From: Turicibacter sp.
GTDB lineage: Bacteria; Bacillota; Bacilli; MOL361; Turicibacteraceae
Length of the DNA: 8,979 nucleotides
Reading direction: 5' to 3'
Assembly (NCBI GenBank): GCA_030531025.1
Contig: JAUMTV010000122.1
Location: 1-8,979, forward strand
Below are positions 6,703 to 8,979 of the stretch, in pieces. Position 1 is the first letter of the stretch. The number at the start of each line of letters is the position of its first letter. The notes beneath the pieces are model-generated. The model did no database searches. It was not told the origin of the DNA and saw only the letters and a list, made by a program, of their open reading frames with translations. A program made the position numbers and the translations under genes.

Positions 6703-6756
6703 GTATGTGATTTAACGCATTTAGTGCTGGTTATACAGAAGCTGAATCGCACATAC
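6703..6756. repeat. Spaced inverted repeat in the divergent Staygreen/cupin promoter gap
   Basis: GTATGTG at 6703-6709 is repeated inverted as CACATAC at 6750-6756, with partly matching flanks (ATT against AATCG). The arms sit symmetrically in the 101-base gap between two divergent start codons, near where each promoter should be. This could be a paired operator serving both genes or a weak hairpin. No clear -35/-10 pair was found for either direction. Confidence 0.35.
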
Positions 6757-6781
6757 TAAAAGAGCAGAATGGAGGTAAATT

Positions 6782-7090
6782 ATGAGTGAAAAAAATCAAT
6801 TTTATCGCTTAGCAAACTTAGAGGAAGTTAAACAGGTAATTGCGAATAATCCTAAGTTTCGAACAGTTTATTTTAAGTTTGATGTAGGACGTGGTTTGCC
6901 CAAACATAATCATAATGGATATGCTACGATTTATGTCATTAAAGGTGAAATCAGTATGAGCCTTAGTAATGGAGAAAGCTACGAGCTACTAACAGGAGAT
7001 TTTTTATCTTTTGATGCGCGTATTGAACATGATGTACTTGCAACGCTAGAAAGTGAAGTGCTCGTAACTATTTCAGAAGCATTAGAGTAA
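6782..7090 (+). CDS. Small single-domain cupin protein
   Basis: The 102 residues form one cupin barrel. Motif 1 is GLPKHNHNGYATIYVIKGE (38-56), with metal-binding His42 and His44. The glutamate usually found a few residues later is not present. Motif 2 is LTGDFLSFDARIEHDV (70-85), giving a third ligand, His83, and lacking the usual proline. Three histidines are enough to bind a metal, but reaction and ligand cannot be inferred; small cupins range from enzymes to sensors. There is no signal peptide. A GGAGG ribosome binding site lies seven bases before the ATG. The next gene starts nine bases after the stop, so the two are probably one operon. Confidence 0.85.
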   Translation: MSEKNQFYRLANLEEVKQVIANNPKFRTVYFKFDVGRGLPKHNHNGYATIYVIKGEISMSLSNGESYELLTGDFLSFDARIEHDVLATLESEVLVTISEALE

Positions 7091-7099
7091 GACTGTTCT

Positions 7100-8308
7100 A
7101 TGAAAAAAATTCTTTTATTTTTATTCATCCTAATCATGCAATCGTATTCTGTATTAGCGGCTTCTTCAGTTGTTGCAATTAAAGAAAAAGAAATTGTAAC
7201 GATTAAATTAGATGAAGGTCATGAAGTGATTACTTTAAATAAAGGGGAAGATTTTTTTCACCCCCAAATCTCTGAACATAAAAAGTGGGTTGCTTATCAA
7301 GATATGAAATCCAATTTATATCTATCAAACTTATCTGATAATTATGATATTTTGTTTCAAATAGAAGATGTCCAATCATATACATTAACGAATGATCAGC
7401 TGATTTTTTCTAAAACAAGTGGTGGTATTTTTTTATATGATATTAGAAAAAAACAAGTTATCACGTTAATAGAACCATCGAAATTCATTTATGATCAATT
7501 ACTAATAAACGATGAAGGGTTATTATTTGCTCAAAAGTATCCACTAAGCGAAAGTAAACCACTTGGACTTTTTGAGTTTGACCTTAATAAAAATAAAGAA
7601 TCGTTAATTGTTGATTATATTCCGATTTCTCAGCAATCGTTTGGAATGAATCCTAAACCTGCAAAGTTATCAAGTAACGGAAAGATATTATATGTTTGGT
7701 GTGAGCCATCAACTGCTTCTGCAAGTATGGATGGTGGTCCGTTAGGCGTTTATGATGTAAACAAAAAGAAGTTTAAAGTTTTAGATCAAACCACAATGCT
7801 TTCTTATTTAGATAATTTAGCTATTAACTCGGGCACGAATGATGTGGTTGCCATTATTAATGGTGGATGGCGGTTTATGAACGAGAACAAACATTTACAA
7901 TTATTAAATATTGAAAGTGGTTCTCTTGAAGGGGTGACAGAGGATAATATAGCATCTATGACCCCTTCTTTTTCGCAAGATGGTACGAAGCTCTTTTATT
8001 CTGCTGGGCTTGAAGTAAAAGGAACTTATATAGGATTTGCTCTAGGGCATAATCATATTTATCAATATGATTTAAAAACAAAAGAAACTAAGCAACTTAC
8101 GAATAACGAAACAGGTTTTGATTTTTATCCACAAGAAATTGAAAACGACGAATTATTATTTTTAAGGTTTAATCAAGATCAATCACTTTGTTTAGTGAGA
8201 AGAAAGACAACAGGTGAAGAAACTGTTCTATTAAGTAATCTTTTAACAAGAAACTTCGAGGTGTATGGCCACTTAGAGAGTGAGCAAATAGTAGCTATAA
8301 GATATTAA
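7100..8308 (+). CDS. Exported TolB-like beta-propeller protein (PD40/WD40-like repeats)
   Basis: The 402-residue protein starts with a classic signal peptide: MKK, a hydrophobic core, and a likely signal-peptidase I cut after VLA at residue 20. No lipobox, later membrane segment or wall anchor is visible, so the mature protein is probably secreted or held outside the membrane. The rest is beta-rich with repeated blades of the form 'position, DGxKLxYxxx, IYxYDLKTKETKQLT'. The clearest are SFSQDGTKLFYSAG (290-303) followed by IYQYDLKTKETKQLT (320-334), and AKLSSNGKILYVW (188-200) followed by GVYDVNKKKFKVL (216-228). This is the PD40/TolB-type propeller, usually a protein- or ligand-binding scaffold. 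No catalytic domain is fused. Its own ribosome binding site is weak, which suggests coupling to the cupin. Function unknown. Confidence 0.8.
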   Translation: MKKILLFLFILIMQSYSVLAASSVVAIKEKEIVTIKLDEGHEVITLNKGEDFFHPQISEHKKWVAYQDMKSNLYLSNLSDNYDILFQIEDVQSYTLTNDQLIFSKTSGGIFLYDIRKKQVITLIEPSKFIYDQLLINDEGLLFAQKYPLSESKPLGLFEFDLNKNKESLIVDYIPISQQSFGMNPKPAKLSSNGKILYVWCEPSTASASMDGGPLGVYDVNKKKFKVLDQTTMLSYLDNLAINSGTNDVVAIINGGWRFMNENKHLQLLNIESGSLEGVTEDNIASMTPSFSQDGTKLFYSAGLEVKGTYIGFALGHNHIYQYDLKTKETKQLTNNETGFDFYPQEIENDELLFLRFNQDQSLCLVRRKTTGEETVLLSNLLTRNFEVYGHLESEQIVAIRY

Positions 8309-8329
8309 GAATAAACTCATAGTTAAATA

Positions 8330-8363
8330 AAAAAGACGCTTTAATAAATGATAGCGTCTTTTT
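8330..8363 (+). terminator. Intrinsic terminator of the cupin/propeller unit
   Basis: An eleven-base stem (8330-8340 with 8353-8363) has a twelve-base loop and a T-rich 3' arm, starting about 20 bases past the propeller stop codon. Confidence 0.85.
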
Positions 8364-8410
8364 CTTCTGTTAAGAAGTTAATTATTAATTAAGTTTTTCT
8401 TTTAGATGTC

Positions 8411-8439
8411 TTGATAAAGTAAGCGATTTCATATATAAT
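8411..8439 (+). promoter_or_regulatory. Promoter of the GntR-family regulator gene
   Basis: TTGATA (8411-8416) and a perfect TATAAT (8434-8439) are separated by exactly 17 bases, the strongest sigma-A promoter in the window. Transcription should begin near 8446. Confidence 0.85.
8418..8431 (+). promoter_or_regulatory. Candidate CcpA (cre) site inside the promoter
   Basis: AGTAAGCGATTTCA matches the cre consensus TGWAANCGNTNWCA at every fixed position except the first. It fills the spacer between the -35 and -10 boxes, where a bound CcpA would block polymerase, so glucose-type repression of this gene is predicted. Confidence 0.6.
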
Positions 8440-8453
8440 AGGGATGTAGAGGG

Positions 8454-8469
8454 AATGGTATAGACCATT
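8454..8469 (+). promoter_or_regulatory. Palindromic operator, DasR/NagR-like
   Basis: AATGGTATAGACCATT is a perfect inverted repeat of six-base arms around ATAG, about 8 to 23 bases after the predicted transcription start. Its TGGTATAGACCA core is close to TGGTCTAGACCA-type sites bound by the HutC-subfamily regulators DasR and NagR. As the next gene encodes such a regulator, self-repression is the likely role. Confidence 0.75.
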
Positions 8470-8499
8470 TGGCTTAAAAAGGAAAGAAGGGACGTCATA

Positions 8500-8979
8500 T
8501 TGAAAAAAGTAGATAAACAGCTAGAAGTTCCTTTGCATTTGCAACTTTCACAAATTATTCGAGAGATGATTGATACGGGTGAGCTTCAACCAGGAGATTT
8601 TTTAATGTCAGAGCGTGATATTTGTAAACTTCAAAAAATTAGCCGAATGACCGTTAATAAGGCGATTTTAAATTTAGTAAATGAGGGGTTATTAGATCGT
8701 CAACAAGGAAAAGGAACATTCGTGGCCTTGAAAAAGAAAAAACATCGTTATCAAAAGTTAGAAGGATTGACACAAATCATAAAACAACAAGGGCTTGAAA
8801 TATCAAATCAAGTACTTGAGTTTAGCCTAAATCAAAGAAGTCAAAAAGTACAGAATAAACTTAAAATGGATCAATCAATAGGTTATAAAATTAAACGTAT
8901 TCGTTATATTGATCAAGATCCAGTTGTTTTAGAGACGGTTTATTTAAACCCAAAGATGTGTCCTGATTTAACAGAAGAT
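8500..8979 (+). CDS. GntR/HutC-family transcriptional regulator, NagR-like (partial, runs off the window)
   Basis: The first 160 residues are present of about 240 expected. Residues 10-76 form the GntR winged helix: PLHLQLSQIIREMIDTGEL, then PGDFLMSERD, the recognition helix around SRMTVNKAILNLV, and the wing QQGKGTFV. Residues 84-160 begin the UTRA ligand-binding domain (KLEGLTQIIKQQG, then IKRIRYIDQDPVVLETVYLN), placing it in the HutC subfamily. The start is TTG at 8500, supported by GAAGGGA seven bases upstream; no in-frame ATG is near. The palindrome upstream points to a NagR/DasR-type protein, whose members sense phosphorylated amino sugars, but UTRA ligands vary and the target genes lie outside the window. 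Nothing in the visible part looks defective. Confidence 0.9.
   Translation, partial: MKKVDKQLEVPLHLQLSQIIREMIDTGELQPGDFLMSERDICKLQKISRMTVNKAILNLVNEGLLDRQQGKGTFVALKKKKHRYQKLEGLTQIIKQQGLEISNQVLEFSLNQRSQKVQNKLKMDQSIGYKIKRIRYIDQDPVVLETVYLNPKMCPDLTED

Noticed and set aside
1..8979. Mobile element, CRISPR array, tRNA or rRNA genes
   Set aside because: I found no transposase, paired terminal repeats, regularly spaced repeats or cloverleaf; the only structured RNA is the T-box leader.

Overview
The window looks like chromosomal DNA from a low-GC, anaerobic, host-associated Bacillota, possibly Turicibacter or a relative; that name is an inference from overall character, since no marker gene is present. 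Supporting signs are AT-rich codon use, strong AGGAGG-type ribosome binding sites, several TTG starts, intrinsic terminators, a T-box leader, candidate CcpA (cre) sites, a DasR/NagR-like operator and an oxygen-sensitive glycyl-radical enzyme.

Layout. Positions 1-54 hold the last codons of an unidentified gene, followed by a terminator. Positions 222-656 are the decayed 3' part of a sortase-anchored surface protein, with an in-frame TAA but an intact PPVTG sorting signal. A two-way terminator separates it from a minus-strand operon (682-2996) encoding a YjjI-family glycyl-radical enzyme and its YjjW-type radical-SAM activase, coupled by a 1-base stop/start overlap. Divergent to this operon is a PfkB-type sugar kinase that stops at about half the family length (3218-3703).

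The broken kinase end carries the promoter of an isoleucine-type T-box riboswitch (specifier ATC) that controls a BrnQ branched-chain amino acid carrier (4209-5561). Next come a GNAT acetyltransferase (5671-6243) and, convergent with it and sharing a TTAA stop, a bacterial Staygreen-family protein on the minus strand (6240-6680). Divergent from that is a two-gene unit made of a small cupin and an exported TolB-like beta-propeller protein (6782-8308), closed by a terminator. The window ends inside a GntR/HutC-family regulator (8500 onward). Its promoter carries a cre-like box between -35 and -10 and a perfect palindrome just downstream of the start site that resembles DasR/NagR operators.

How the genes work together. 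This is a set of short independent units, not one system. The clearest functional links are YjjW activating YjjI, the T-box sensing uncharged tRNA-Ile to switch on BrnQ, and the GntR protein probably repressing its own promoter. The most open biology is the substrate of the YjjI enzyme, the role of a Staygreen homologue in a cell not expected to contain chlorophyll, and the cupin/propeller pair. I saw no mobile element, CRISPR array, tRNA, rRNA or clearly new multi-gene system.
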